DNA of 64,000 bases from contig CAWZYM010000300.1 of assembly GCA_963966185.1 (NCBI GenBank), forward strand, positions 526,001 through 590,000. Direction: 5' to 3'. Below the pieces are notes generated by a model. That model saw nothing but the letters and a program-made list of their open reading frames with translations. It did no database searches and was not told the origin of the DNA. Position numbers and translations under genes: made by a program. This document shows positions 1-13,020 of the stretch, in pieces (position 1 is the first letter of the stretch; every line of letters starts with the position of its first letter). This DNA is from Rhabditoides inermis. Its lineage: Eukaryota > Nematoda > Chromadorea > Rhabditida > Rhabditidae.

Positions 1-1862
1 AAATAAACCAATAACACCAATGAATTCAGCATGCATGATTTGCCCGGAATGCACATTTCAATCTCATTTTCATCATTCAAATTGACACCCGGGTGTCCAT
101 GTGAGAAACACGATTCAGCTTGAAAAGAAGCCGCTGTGACTGAAGTCACATTGAGTATAGATAAACAAACTTCTGGATTTATACCTATCTATATATTGTT
201 GATCTGTATACAAAATATCTTAGTAAATTTTATTTCATTCATCGAGATATTTCGATGCAAAGTGGCTGTTTCAAATTGACATCTTTCGATCCGTACATAT
301 TTCACTGGCTCAATGACGTCCGATCGAAATGGGAACTGCACCACTGAACAGCCCATGTTTCACTCCATCTTATTATAATGTTGTTTCAGCTTTTCGTTTT
401 CATGATTTTCGCTATATTTCACACTCGAGTATTGTTTCGAGAACCCGTTGCGAGAGGGGAGGGGGCAGACCAGTCTCGTTTGCGCACGGCGTTATTTGAG
501 AAACCAGCTACGATTTTTGTTGCACTGTTTTTGTCTCGTTGAGACAAGTAAAATGACATCTTATTTTTGAAATTTGGACCATTTTGAACACATCCAGGAA
601 TTGCCACCCGGACTAATTGCCAGTTAAAGATGAGTGAATGCGCAAATCTACCTTCAACTCCCTCTTTTATGGCACTTTCCCTTTGGCAAAATGTCGGGTC
701 TTGGCATCAAACCACGCCGCCACACAGTCACTCATCTTGAACTGGTACTAAGTCAGGGTGGCAATTCCTGGATGTGTTCAAAATGGTCCAAATTTCAAAA
801 ATAAGATGCCATTTTACTTGTCTCAACGAGACAAAAACAGTGCAATAAAAATCTTCGCTGATTTTAAAAACACGCCACCATGGTATTGTGAGTACAGTAC
901 CCATGTGATGTGAGGGCGGGGCGAGGGGAGGCATGACGTGGCTTGATGCCAAGACCCGACATTTTGCCAAAGGGAAAGTGCCATAAAAGAGGGAGTTGAA
1001 GGTAGATTTGCGCATTCACTCATCTTTAACTGGCAATTAGTCCGGGTGGCAATTCCTGGATGTGTTCAAAATGGTCCAAATTTCAAAAATAAGATGTCAT
1101 TTTACTTGTCTCAACGAGACTAAAACAGTGCAACAAAAATCGTAGCTGGTTTCTCAAATAACGCCGTGCGCAAACGAGACTGGTCTGAAAGCGTGGACTT
1201 CATGGTGTTAGTTGCTTATATTCTTATGAGACCTCTTTTTGAAACCCTAAATGTTTGTGACAAACTGAGAACAATTTCAGATTGATAAATTTTGAATTCA
1301 TGAAGTTGAAGTGGGGAAGTCAGATATGTTATCGCGTCGCAGTGTCGCCCGCCTGTGGCAGGGCACAGCTAGAGAGACGCGACTCCTCTACGCCCCGCCC
1401 CCTCCCCTCTCGCAACGGGTTCTCGAAACAATACTCGAGTGTGAAATATAGCGAAAATCATGAAAACGAAAAGCTGAAACAACATTATAATAAGATGGAG
1501 TGAAACATGGGCTGTTCAGTGGTGCAGTTCCCATTTCGATCGGACGTCATTGAGCCAGTGAAATATGTACGGATCGAAAGATGTCAATTTGAAACAGCCA
1601 CTTTGCATCGAAATATCTCGATGAATGAAATAAAATTTACTAAGAAATTTTGTATACAGATCAACAATATATAGATAGGTATAAATCCAGAAGTTTGTTT
1701 ATCTATACTCAATGTGACTTCAGTCACAGCGGCTTCTTTTCAAGCTGAATCGTGTTTCTCACATGGACACCCGGGTGTCAATTTGAATGATGAAAATGAG
1801 ATTGAAATGTGCATTCCGGGCAAATCATGCATGCTGAATTCATTGGTGTTATTGGTTTATTT
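1..1862. mobile_element. Long inverted-repeat (foldback) element
   Basis: Base 1 pairs with base 1862 and the arms run without indels (coordinate sum 1863) to about 467/1396. Pairing then resumes between about 467-710 and 938-1190, so the right arm is split by about 205 bp of unrelated sequence (1191-1395). The centre (711-937) contains another copy of the inner arm sequence (about 750-845). No transposase reading frame is visible. The left end coincides with the window edge, so the element may extend further. This is typical of a non-autonomous foldback element; no target-site duplication can be tested here. Confidence 0.8.
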
Positions 1863-1904
1863 TTAGTTTGATCAGATAACGATATATAATCAATGTCACG
1901 CTAT

Positions 1905-1928
1905 GTCACGGCCCGGGCCGTGACGTCA
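1905..1928. promoter_or_regulatory. 20-bp perfect palindrome overlapping a TGACGTCA box
   Basis: GTCACGGCCCGGGCCGTGAC (1905-1924) is a perfect palindrome and runs directly into TGACGTCA, the CRE/bZIP consensus. No gene start is visible next to it, so a regulatory role is only a possibility. Confidence 0.3.
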
Positions 1929-2269
1929 CGGCCGAATGGTCAAAGCTTGTGATCGGGACAGTAAAATGATCAAAAACTGTGAAGGCGAAATTGACCACAG
2001 TTTATATTTGGGTCTATTTCTTCGCTGTAGTGAGACATACAAATGACATGATCGATACTGTTGCAGAGGTGAGAATCTGTACATTCCGATTATGTCATGG
2101 ATGACCTCAATTAGTAAGAGTGATCCGCTCTAATAATCAAAAGAAGCCGCTGGCTCGCGGTGTGCCCCGCGCACCCAACTCGCCCTCACTCGGTTGACCT
2201 CTCGCGCGACACTCGCCCATTGCGAAAGACTGTCGCTTGCCAGACCCCTATACAACCCCACGTGCCCGT

Positions 2270-5200
2270 CTCTAGGTATATCTTGCGAACAACACACTCT
2301 GAGGGCCTATAAGAAAATATACCTTTCTGAATCTATGAGATAATTCATCAGGGGACATGTATACTGCGTTACAGCTAAAAATTGAGAAGGTATATTTTGC
2401 GAACAACACACTCTGAGAGCTTATAAGAAAATATACCTTTCTGAATCATTGAGCTATTTCATCAGCGGACATGTATACTGAGTTACAGCTCAAATTAGAG
2501 AAGGTATATCTCGCGAACAACACTTGGAGGGCATAGTATGATTCGAGAATAACACTCTGAGTGCATTTAAGAAAACATACCTTCCTGAATCATTGAGATT
2601 ATTCATCAGGCGACATGTATACTTAGTTGCAGCTCGAATTAGAGAAGGTATGATTCGCGAATAACACTCTGAGTGCATATAAGAAAACATACCTTCCTGA
2701 ATCATTGAGATGATTCATCAGGGGACATGTTTACTGAGTTGCAGATCGAATTAGAGAAGGTATGTTTCGCGAATAACACTCTGAGTGCATATAAGAAAAT
2801 ATACCTTCTTGAATCATTGAGCTAATACATCAGGAGACATGTATACTGCGTTGCAGCTTAAAATTGAGAAGGTATATCTCGCGAATAACACTCTGAGTGC
2901 ATATAAGAAAACATACCTTCCTGAATCATTGAGATGATTAATCAGGGGACGTGTATACCGAGTTGCAGCACAAAATAGAGAAGGTATATCTTGCGAACAA
3001 CACTCTGAGGGCATATAAGAAATGATACCTTTCTGAATCATTGAGATTATTCATCAGGGGACATGTATACTGAGTTGCAGCTCGAATTAGAGAAGGTATT
3101 CTCGCGAACAACACTTTGAGGGAATAGTATGTTTCGCGAATAACACTCTGAGTGCATATAAGAAAACATACCTTCCTGAATCATTGAGATTATTCATCAG
3201 GGGACATGTATACTGAGTTGCAGCTCGAATTAGAGAAGGTATTCTCGCGAACAACACTTTGAGAGCCTATAAGGAAATATACCTTCTTGAATCATTCAGC
3301 CAAATCATCAGGGGACAAGTATACTGCGTTGAAGCTGAAATTTGAAAAGGTATATCTCGCGAACAACACACTCTGAGGGCCTATAAGAAAATATACCTTA
3401 CTGAATCATTGAGATTATTCATCAGGGGACATGTATACTGCGTTGCAGCTGAAATTTGAGAAGGTATTTCTCACGAACCACACACTCTGAGGGCCTATAA
3501 GAAAATATACCTTCTTGTGTCATTGAGAAAATGCATCGGGGGACATGTATACTGAGTTGCAGCTCGAACTAGATAAGGTATATGTCGCGAACAACACTCT
3601 GAGGGCCTATAAGAAAATATACCTCCTTGAGTCATTGAGATAATTCATCTGGGGACATGTATACTGCGTTGAAGCTGAAATTTGAAAAGGTATATCTCGC
3701 GAACAACACACTCTGAGGGCCTATAAGAAAATATAGCTTTCTGAATCATTGAGATTATTAATCAGGGGACATGTATACTGAGTTACGGCTCAAATTAGAG
3801 AAGGTATATCTCGCGAACAACACTTTGAGGGCATATAAGAAAATATACCTTCTTGAATCATCGAGCTAATTCATAAGGGGACATGTATACTGCGTTGCAG
3901 CTGAAATTTGAGAAGATATTTCTCACGAACCACACACTCTGAGAGCCTATAAGGAAATATACCTTCTTGTGTCATTGAGAAATTGCATCAGGGGACATGT
4001 ATACTGAGTTGCAGTTCGAACTAGATAAGGTATACGTCGCGAACAACACTCTGAGGGCCTATAAGAAAATATACCTCCTTGAGTCATTGAGATAATTTAT
4101 CAGGGGACATGTATACTGCGTTACAGCTCAAAATTGAGAAGGTATATCTTGCGAACAACACACTCTGAGGGCCTATAAGAAAATATACCTTTCTGAATCT
4201 ATGAGATAATTCATCAGGGGGCATGTATACTGAGTTGCAGCTCAAATTAGAGAAGGTATTCTCGCGAACAACATTTTGAGGGCCTATAAGGGAATATACC
4301 TTCTTGTGCCATTGAGATAATTCATCAGGAGACATGTATACTGCGTTGCTGCTGAAATTTGAGAAGGTATATCTTGCGAACAACACTCTGAGAGCTTATA
4401 AGAAAATATACCTTTCTCAATCATTGAGCTTATTCATCAGCGGACATGTATACTGAGTTACAGCTCAAATTAGAAAAGGTATATCTTGCGAACAACACTC
4501 TGAGTGCATATAAGAAAATATACCTTCTTGAATCATTGAACTAATACATCAGGAGACATGTATAGTGCGTTGCAGCTCAAAATTGAGAAGGTATATCTCG
4601 CGAACAACACTCTGATAACCTATAAGAAAATATACCTTCCTGAATCATTGAGATGATTCATCAGGGGACATGTATACCGAGTTGCAGCACGAAATAGAGA
4701 AGGTATATCTCGCGAACAACACACTCTGAGGGCCTATAAGAAAATATAGCTTTCTGAATCATTGAGATTATTAATCAGGGGACATGTATACTGAGTTACG
4801 GCTCAAATTAGAGAAGGTATATCTCGCGAACAACACTTTGAGGGCATATAAGAAAATATACCTTCTTAAATCATCGAGCTAATACATAAGGGGACATGTA
4901 TACTGCGTTGCAGCTGAAATTTGAGAAGATATTTCTCACGAACCACACACTCTGAGAGCCTATAAGGAAATATACCTTCTTGTCTCATTGAGAAAATGCA
5001 TCAGGGGACATGTATACTGAGTTGCAGCTCGAACTAGATAAGGTATACGTCGCGAACAACACTCTGAGGGCCTATAAGAAAATATACCTCCTTGAGTCAT
5101 TGAGATAATTTATCAGGGGACATGTATACTGCGTTACAGCTCAAAATTGAGAAGGTATATCTTGCGAACAACACACTCTGAGGGCCTATAAGAAAATATA

Positions 5201-8200
5201 CCCTTCTGAATCTATGAGATAATTCATCAGGGGGCATGTATACTGAGTTGCAGCTCAAATTAGAGAAGGTATTCTCGCGAACAACATTTTGAGGGCCTAT
5301 AAGGGAATATACCTTCTTGTGCCATTGAGATAATTCATCAGGAGACATGTATACTGCGTTGCTGCTGAAATTTGAGAAGGTATATCTTGCGAACAACACT
5401 CTGAGAGCATATAAGAAAATATACCTTTCTGAATCATTGAGCTAATTCATCAGCGGACATGTATACTGAGTTACAGCCCAAATTAGAGAAGGTATATTCC
5501 GCGAACAACACTTTGAGGGCATAGTATGTTTGGCGAATAACACTCTGAGTTCATATAAGAAAACATACCATCCTGAATCATTGAGATTATTCATCAGGGG
5601 ACATGTATACTGAGTTGCAGCTCGAATTAGAGAAGGTATTCTCGCGAACAACACTTTGAGGGCCTATAAGGAAATATACCTTCTTGAATCATTGTGCCAA
5701 ATCATCAGGGGACAAGTATACTGCGTTGAAGCTGAAATTTGAAAAGGTATGTCTCGCGAACAACACACTCTGAGGGCCTATAAGAAAATATAGCTTTCTG
5801 AATCATTGAGATTATTAATCAGGGGACATGTATACTGAGTTACGGCTCAAATTAGAGAAGTTATATCTCGCGAACAACACTTTGAGAGCATATAAGAAAA
5901 TATACCTTCTTGAATCATCGAGCTAATTCATAAGGGGACATGTATACTGCGTTGCAGCTGAAATTTGAGAAGATATTTCTCACGAACCACACACTCTGAG
6001 GGCCTATAAGGAAAAATACCTTCTTGTGTCATTGAGAAAATGCATCAGGGGACATGTATACTGAGTTGCAGCTCGAACTAGATAAGGTATATGTCGCGAA
6101 CAACACTCTGAGGGCCTATAAGAAAATATACCTTTCTGAATCTATGAGATAATTCATCAGGGGGCATGTATACTGAGTTACGGCTCAAATTAGAGAAGGT
6201 ATATCTCGCAAACAACACTTTGAGGGCATATAAGAAAATATACCTTCTTGAATCATCGAGCTAATTCATAAGGGGACGTGTATACTGCGTTGCAGCTGAA
6301 ATTTGAGAAGATATTTCTCACGAACCACACACTTTGAGGGCCTATAAGGAAATATACCTTCTTGTGTCATTGAGACAATTCATCAGTAGACATGTATAAG
6401 TTGCAGCTTGAATTAGATAAGGTATATCTCGCGATCAACACTCTGAGGGCCTATAAGAAAATATACCTTCTTGAGTCATTGAGATAATTCATCAGGGGAC
6501 ATGTATACTGCGTTACAGCTAAAAATTGAGAAGGTATATCTCGCGAACAACACACTCTGAGGGCCTATAAGAAAATATACCTTTCTGAATCATTGAGATT
6601 ATTCATCAGGGGACATGTATACTGAGTTGCAGCTCGAATTAGAGAAGGTATTCTCGCGAACAACACTTTGAGGGCCTATAAGGAAATATACCTTCTTGAA
6701 TCATTGTGCCAAATCATCAGGGGACAAGTATACTGCGTTGAAGCTGAAATTTGAAAAGGTATATCTCGCGAACAACACACTCTGAGGGCCTATAAGAAAA
6801 TATAGCTTTCTGAATCATTGAGATTATTAATCAGGTGACATGTATACTGAGTTACGGCTCAAATTAGAGAAGGTATATCTCGCGAACAACACTTTGAGGG
6901 CATATAAGAAAATATACCTTCTTGAATCATCGAGCTAATTCATAAGGGGACATGTATACTGCGTTGCAGCTGAAATTTGAGAAGATATTTCTCACGAACC
7001 ACACACTCTGAGAGCCTATAAGGAAATATACCTTCTTGTGTCATTGAGAAAATGCATCAGGGGACATGTATACTGAGTTGCAGTTCGAACTAGATAAGGT
7101 ATACGTCGCGAACAACACTCTGAGGGCCTATAAGAAAATATACCTCCTTGAGTCATTGAGATAATTTATCAGGGGACATGTATACTGCGTTACAGCTCAA
7201 AATTGAGAAGGTATATCTTGCGAACAACACACTCTGAGGGCCTATAAGAAAATATACCTTTCTGAATCTATGAGATAATTCATCAGGGAACATGTATACT
7301 GAGTTGCAGCTCAAATTATAGAAGGTATTCTCGCGAACAACATTTTGAGGGCCTATAAGGGAATATACCTTCTTGTGTCATTGAGATAATTCATCAGGGG
7401 ACATGTATACTGCGTTGCTGCTGAAATTTAAGAAGGTATATCTTGCGAACAACACTCTGAGAGCTTAAAAGAAAATATACCTTTCTGAATCATTGAGCTA
7501 ATTCATCAGCGGACATGTATACTGAGTTACAGCTCAAATTAGAGAAGGTATATCTCGCGAACAACGTTTTGAGGGCATAGTATGTTTTGCGAATAACACT
7601 CTGAGTGCATATAAGAAAACATACCTTCCTGAATCATTGAGATTATTCATCAGGGGACATGTATACTGAGTTGCAGCTCGAATTAGAGAAGGTATTCTCG
7701 CGAACAACACTTTGAGGGCCTATAAGGAAATATACCTTCTTGAATCATTGTGCCAAATCATCAGGGGACAAGTATACTGCGTTGAAGCTGAAATTTGAAA
7801 AGGTATATCTCGCGAACAACACACTCTGAGGGCCTATAAGAAAATATAGCTTTCTGAATCATTGAGATTATTAATCAGGGGACATGTATACTGAGTTACG
7901 GCTCAAATTAGAGAAGGTATATCTCGCGAACAACACTTTGAGGGCATATAAGAAAATATACCTTCTTGAATCATCGAGCTAATTCATAAGGGGACATGTA
8001 TACTGCGTTGCAGCTGAAATTTGAGAAGATATTTCTCACGAACCACACACTCTGAGAGCCTATAAGGAAATATACCTTCTTGTGTCATTGAGAAAATGCA
8101 TCAGGGGACATGTATACTGAGTTGCAGTTCGAACTAGATAAGGTATACGTCGCGAACAACACTCTGAGGGCCTATAAGAAAATATACCTCCTTGAGTCAT

Positions 8201-9320
8201 TGAGATAATTTATCAGGGGACATGTATACTGCGTTACAGCTCAAAATTGAGAAGGTATATCTTGCGAACAACACACTCTGAGGGCCTATAAGAAAATATA
8301 CCTTTCTGAATCTATGAGATAATTCATCAGGGGGCATGTATACTGAGTTGCAGCTCAAATTAGAGAAGGTATTCTCGCGAACAACATTTTGAGGGCCTAT
8401 AAGGGAATATACCTTCTTGTGCCATTGAGATAATTCATCAGGAGACATGTATACTGCGTTGCTGCTGAAATTTGAGAAGGTATATCTTGCGAACAACACT
8501 CTGAGAGCTTATAAGAAAATATACCTTTCTCAATCATTGAGCTTATTCATCAGCGGACATGTATACTGAGTTACAGCTCAAATTAGAGAAGGTATATCTT
8601 GCGAACAACACTCTGAGTGCATATAAGAAAATATACCTTTCTGAATCATTGAGCTAATTCATCAGCGGACATGTATACTGAGTTACAGCTCAAATTAGAG
8701 AAGGTATATCTCGCGAACAACACTTTGAGGGCATAGTATGTTTCGCGAATAACACTCTGAGTGCATATAAGAAAACATACCTTCCTGAATCATTGAGATT
8801 TTTCATCAGGGGACATGTATACTGAGTTGCAGCTCGAATTAGAGAAGGTATTCTCGCGAACAAACTTTGAGGTCATATAAGAAAATATACATTTCTGAAT
8901 CATTGATATTATTCATCAGGGGACATGTATACTGAGTTGCAGCTCGAATTAGAGAAGGTATTCTCGCGAACAAACTTTGAGGGCCTATAAGGGAATATAC
9001 CTTCTTGTGTCATTGAGATAATTCATCAGGGGACATGTATACTGCGTTGCTGCTGAAATTTGAGGGTATATCTTGCGAACAACACTCTGAGAGCTTATAA
9101 GAAATTATATCTTCCTGAATCATTAAGCTAATTCATCAGCAGACATGTATACTGAGTTACAGCTCAAATTAGAGAAGGTATATCTCGCGAACAACACTTT
9201 TGAGGGCATAAAAGAAAATATACCTTCTTGAATAATTGAGCCAAGTCATCAGTGGACATGTATACTGAGTTGCAGCTCGAAAAAGAGAAGGTATATCTCG
9301 CGAACAACACTCTGAGGGCC
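2270..9320. repeat. Satellite array, ~115-145 bp units with ~1 kb higher-order period
   Basis: Some sixty diverged units follow one another. Each contains a cassette AAGGTATAT ... ATATACCTT (a 9-bp inverted pair around roughly 33 bp including GCGAACAACACTCTGAGGGC), then a segment with CATCAGGGGACATGTATACTG and a GTTGCAGCT stretch. Two subtypes are seen, CTGCGTTGCAGCTG and CTGAGTTGCAGCTCG. Nearly identical blocks begin near 4084, 5097, 7164 and 8197, a higher-order repeat of about 1013-1033 bp. Reading frames of about 100 aa recur with the blocks and are by-products. A LINE fragment interrupts the array at 9321 and it resumes at 12.78 kb. Confidence 0.9.
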
Positions 9321-11570
9321 GCCGGTGAGCGAATGATTGCATCACTCCGCTCTCTCTTTCGCCCCGACTCGCGCGCGCATATTCTAGCCGGCGATTTCAA
9401 CTTCCCGCATATTGACTGGCGCTCACTCGCAGCGATCCACTCTCTCGACCGCTCTTTTATCAACTTTAACACCACGTTTTCGCTATCCCAACTGGTCCAT
9501 AAACCCACTATGGCCCGCCGGCTCGGGCAAACTCCCCACATCCTCGATCTGATACTGACTGACAAGGTTGATCTCTTCTCACACATTTCCATTGGCTCGC
9601 GTGTTGCGTTGTGTGATCACCTCCCAGTGATTGCCTCTCTCTCTATTCGCCAAACGCCGCGCTCCTCTCTCTCACCTTGCTTTGATTATGCCAAGGCGGA
9701 CTGGCCCGCAAGCAACTCGCGCATTGCCTCCATTGACTGGACTCTCACATTTGCCGGACGGACACTCGCTGAGTGTTGCAGTTTGTTCCAAGATTGTGTC
9801 GCATCCTGTCAATTGGACTTTATTCCACTGAAACCGCAGCGCAGTAACAGCCAGAAAGCTCCAGCATATATCCAGCGTCTGAGTGCGAAGGCGACGCGCC
9901 TTGCCGCGAGGCGACCCTATTCCCGCGACACTAAACGAGCACAGAAAGACCTGAGACGCGCGCTGTACGCATGGAACACCAAGTTTGAGTCGAGTCTGCT
10001 CTCTAAGGGACAGAGAAAATTCTTTCACCACGTTCGATCTAGGCTGAACCCCGCAGATGGAATCGGCCCAATAAGCTGTGCTGATGGCGTGTACATTCAT
10101 GATGAGAGTGAGAAGGCAGAGGCTTTTTCAGAGTATTTTGACTCAGTGTATTCTAATCTACCCATCCCGTCTGGTGCGCCACTCACTGATTCTTCCCATT
10201 CAATCAATCAATTTCACATTACCCACATTCTCATTGCCAAAACAATACGCTCACTCGCGCCAAAAATCAATACGTCACCAGATGGGATAACGCACATTTT
10301 TTTGAAGCACACTATAGACTCTGTTGTCACTCCAATATTTCTTCTCTTCCAGCAGTCTCTTTCCGCATGTGTCGTTCCTCCTATATGGAGGATAGGGTAT
10401 GTGAGACCCATCCACAAGGGTGGGTCCCAGAGTGAGGTAGTCAACTACCGTCCCATTGCTCTCACTGCCACACTTTCCAAACTGCTGGAGAGGATTTGCG
10501 CGGCGCAGATGACAGAGCACTTTGAGAAACACTGCCTTCTCACCTCTCGCCAATTTGGTTTCCGCGCGGGCCGATCCACATGCGCACAGCTCGTCGAATG
10601 TCATGCCCAGTGGTCGCGTGATCTCACCGACGGGCAAGTAGTCGACTGCCTTTATGTAGATTACAAGAAGGCGTTTGACTGCATAAATCATTCCATGCTG
10701 TTCAAGAAGCTTCACTCACTTGGTGTTCGCGGCAGTGCACTCGCGTGGATCAAATCTTTTCTGTGCGATAGAACAACGCGCGTACTTGTCAGTCAGTGTC
10801 TCTCCTCCCCACGCACTGTGAATTGCGGTGTTCCACAGGGGAGCTGTCTCGGGCCTCTTCTTTTCAATGTATTCCTTAAAGGAATAGTGGCGACTTAATT
10901 TCGACTAGGAGTAATATTAAAAATCATAATAACCTAACACAATGTCATATTGAGCGAAAGAACGACGATTCTGCGTTACTTTCAAATCTGCAACTGTCCG
11001 AGATGCAGAAGATTTTTCGAAATCATAATTGGCCCCGACACGAATTGTCTACCGCCTAACGCTTCAATACTGCAAAATTTGGAGTCGGAGACATAAGCGC
11101 AAATGAACGACTCTCTTTCACTTGCTTCATGGCTCAGTGCATGTGCGCTGCGTAGCGGCACGGAGCTCGCGGGTTCAACTCTCGTTCACGCCAAAAGTTT
11201 TGCTCTTGCGTAAATGAGAAGTTGTGGCAGGTTGTGGCAGAAATATGTCGCCACTGTGCCTTTAACAACATTGTCGACTGTTTGCCTGACTATGTTCGCT
11301 GCGCATTGTATGCTGACGATTTAAAAGTGTCTTACGCGTTCAGTCCCCTCGATCTCACCGCGCGCACTATGTTTCAGCGAGCAGTCGACTGTGTTGCTGA
11401 GTGGTCGATTGAGTGGGGTCTCACCATATCTGCTAGCAAAACTCAGGTTCTTCACTTGGGCAAACGAAATCCGCTCTATGCATATTCCCTTGGCACAGTG
11501 TCTCTAGAATCCCCAGAGTGTGTTAAAGATCTTGGTGTGTATATTACAAGCGGCGCGCAGCGCCGCTTGG
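9321..11570 (+). mobile_element. 5'- and 3'-truncated non-LTR retrotransposon (LINE) with endonuclease and reverse transcriptase
   Basis: The frame opening in the satellite becomes LINE ORF2 just after 9320. Visible motifs are AP-endonuclease AGDFNFPHIDW and CDHLPV, then reverse transcriptase SPDGI, YRPIALTATLSKLLERI, QFGFRAGRST, LYVDYKKAFD and GVPQGSCLGPL, and after an insertion YADDLKVSY and the LHLGKRNP region. Motif order fits the CR1/Jockey superfamily. The N-terminal half of the endonuclease is missing, and similarity stops near 11548-11568 at the palindrome AAGCGGCGCGCAGCGCCGCTT, before the thumb domain. A TTAA-flanked MITE splits the RT between GPLLFNVF and the YADD block; taking it out at the TTAA keeps the frame. 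It is a dead copy. The related fragment at 27.4-28.4 kb holds just the downstream part missing here. Confidence 0.9.
10876..11265. mobile_element. Small TTAA-flanked MITE inside the LINE
   Basis: TTAA at 10876-10879 and 11262-11265 flank 382 bp whose ends are imperfect inverted repeats (AGGAATAGTGGCGAC against AGGCACAGTGGCGAC, 13 of 15 matching). Removing the insert with one TTAA restores NVFLNNIVDCLPDYV in frame in the reverse transcriptase, which directly shows the target-site duplication. TTAA duplications are characteristic of piggyBac-type transposition. It also contains a tRNA-promoter-like A box (TGGCTCAGTGC, 11130-11140) and B box (GGTTCAACTCT, 11172-11182). No transposase is encoded. 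Confidence 0.8.
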
Positions 11571-12020
11571 GTTTGTCTCTACCACATTACGCGCTAGAAT
11601 TGCGCACTATCGATATCGAATACACCTATAAGAGTGATAGTGAGATACTTGTGAACTATACAGACGTTTATGTATCCCCTGGGCGGGCAATTTGTTCAGT
11701 TGGTCCAAGTTTCTATCTCGTCTCTAAAAGGAGATATAGCGCGCTCGGGGTCGAGGTGGCTTCATATACATATGTGTGTGTGTGATTATTGCGGCCGCAC
11801 GGGAGGCCACAGAGGAGAGTCAAAGCGGCGCGGTCTAAAGCGTATGCAACCAAGCGCGCCTCATAGCCTACGATTGCCGGAAGACGTAGGTACGACCATG
11901 TTATGAAACTATGATATCATATTCATATATCATACTTTAATAGTGATTGAGTTTCACACGCACCTATATACGTATATGCATGCGTTTGTGCATAGAATGC
12001 CTTATCGCTGTTTCCATCCC
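11571..12020. other. Unassigned sequence after the LINE fragment
   Basis: Reading frames of 187 and 78 codons pass through this stretch but show no recognisable domain. A short GT run lies at about 11774-11784. It is probably more repeat-derived DNA. Confidence 0.3.
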
Positions 12021-12023
12021 GCG

Positions 12024-12096
12024 GGCAATATGGCCTAGTGGATAGGGAGCGCTTACAAGATTCTGAACGTGTCGTGGGTTCGAATCCTCTCATTGA
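12024..12096 (+). other. tRNA-like segment (SINE head or decayed tRNA)
   Basis: It contains an A-box-like TGGCCTAGTGGATAGG and a perfect B box GGTTCGAATCC at tRNA spacing. The ends pair only partly (about 5 of 7) and there is no proper anticodon stem, so it is not a functional tRNA. A tRNA-derived SINE is the likeliest reading. Confidence 0.4.
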
Positions 12097-12284
12097 ATTT
12101 TGTTTTGCTAGATTGATTATGACATATATAATTCATCGGAACATTTAATGAAACTAGTTTCATCACGTGTTTCGAGTTTTGTGAATTTAAATTCAAAACT
12201 TGATTTAGTTTTGATTATATTCCAGTACGATTAGTTGTTAAAATATATTATAAAGAATTTCCATGAAATTCAACAAAAGCACAT

Positions 12285-12668
12285 GTATTATCTCTAGAAA
12301 AGTACATGCGTAATAGAACGTGGTTTGTCTCGATCTAATTCAACAAAAGCGCATGCATATTTTGAAATCACTTTCAAAATCATAACAAAATAATAGTAAC
12401 ACAAACCTGCTCTCGCAAATCGTGATTGTTAACGTATTATCACGTAAATACTTAAAGCAGTTCTTAACAAGACACGACAACACATATATACATTGCGTTG
12501 TCGTGTCTTACCATTGGGCACTGCAATACATTCTTAACGAGAGCAGTTTTGTGTTACTATTATTTTGTTATGATTTTGAAAGTGATTTCAAAATATGCAT
12601 GCGCTTTTGTTGAATTAGATCGAGACAAACCACGTTCTATTACGCATGTACTTTTCTAGAGATAATAC
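12285..12668. repeat. Short foldback element with two nested hairpins
   Basis: Arms of about 130 bp (12285-12415 and 12537-12668) are near-perfect reverse complements and include CTAGAAAAGTACATGCGTAA and CATAACAAAATAATAGTAAC. Between them sit two further hairpins, CGTGAT..ATCACG near 12421 and AAGACACGACAAC..GTTGTCGTGTCTT near 12470-12510. It has no coding capacity and is MITE-like. Confidence 0.75.
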
Positions 12669-12779
12669 GCATTTGTATCTGTTTTACCATTCTTTGATTT
12701 GATTTTAATCACAAATACGTTGCACCACTTATTACAGCCACATATTTTGTCCCCATATGTTTCCTGAATACGCAATGAT

Positions 12780-13020
12780 AAACAATTGAATTGAGGGCAT
12801 ATAAGAAAATATACCTTCTTGAATCATTGAGCTAATACATCAGGAGACATGTATACTGCGTTGCAGCTCAAAATTGAGAAGGTATATCTCGCGAACAACA
12901 CTCTGAGAGCCTATAAGAAAATATACCTTCCTGAATCATTGAGATGATTCATCAGGGAACATGTATACTGCGTTGCAGTTTAAAATTGAGAAGGTATATA
13001 TCGCGAACAACATTCTGAGA
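12780..13020. repeat. Resumption of the 2.3-9.3 kb satellite
   Basis: Two further units of the same satellite, ending directly against the 126-bp array. This shows that the LINE, MITE and foldback sequences (9.32-12.78 kb) are insertions within, or junctions between, parts of one satellite domain. Confidence 0.85.

Noticed and set aside
4084..8499. Repeated 100-aa frames with a YTFS..YMSPDELSQ pattern in the satellite
   Set aside because: They recur because the higher-order repeat recurs; other units carry stops.
2270..9320. CRISPR-like array of repeats and spacers
   Set aside because: Units are diverged satellite monomers without unique spacers, and the context is eukaryotic.
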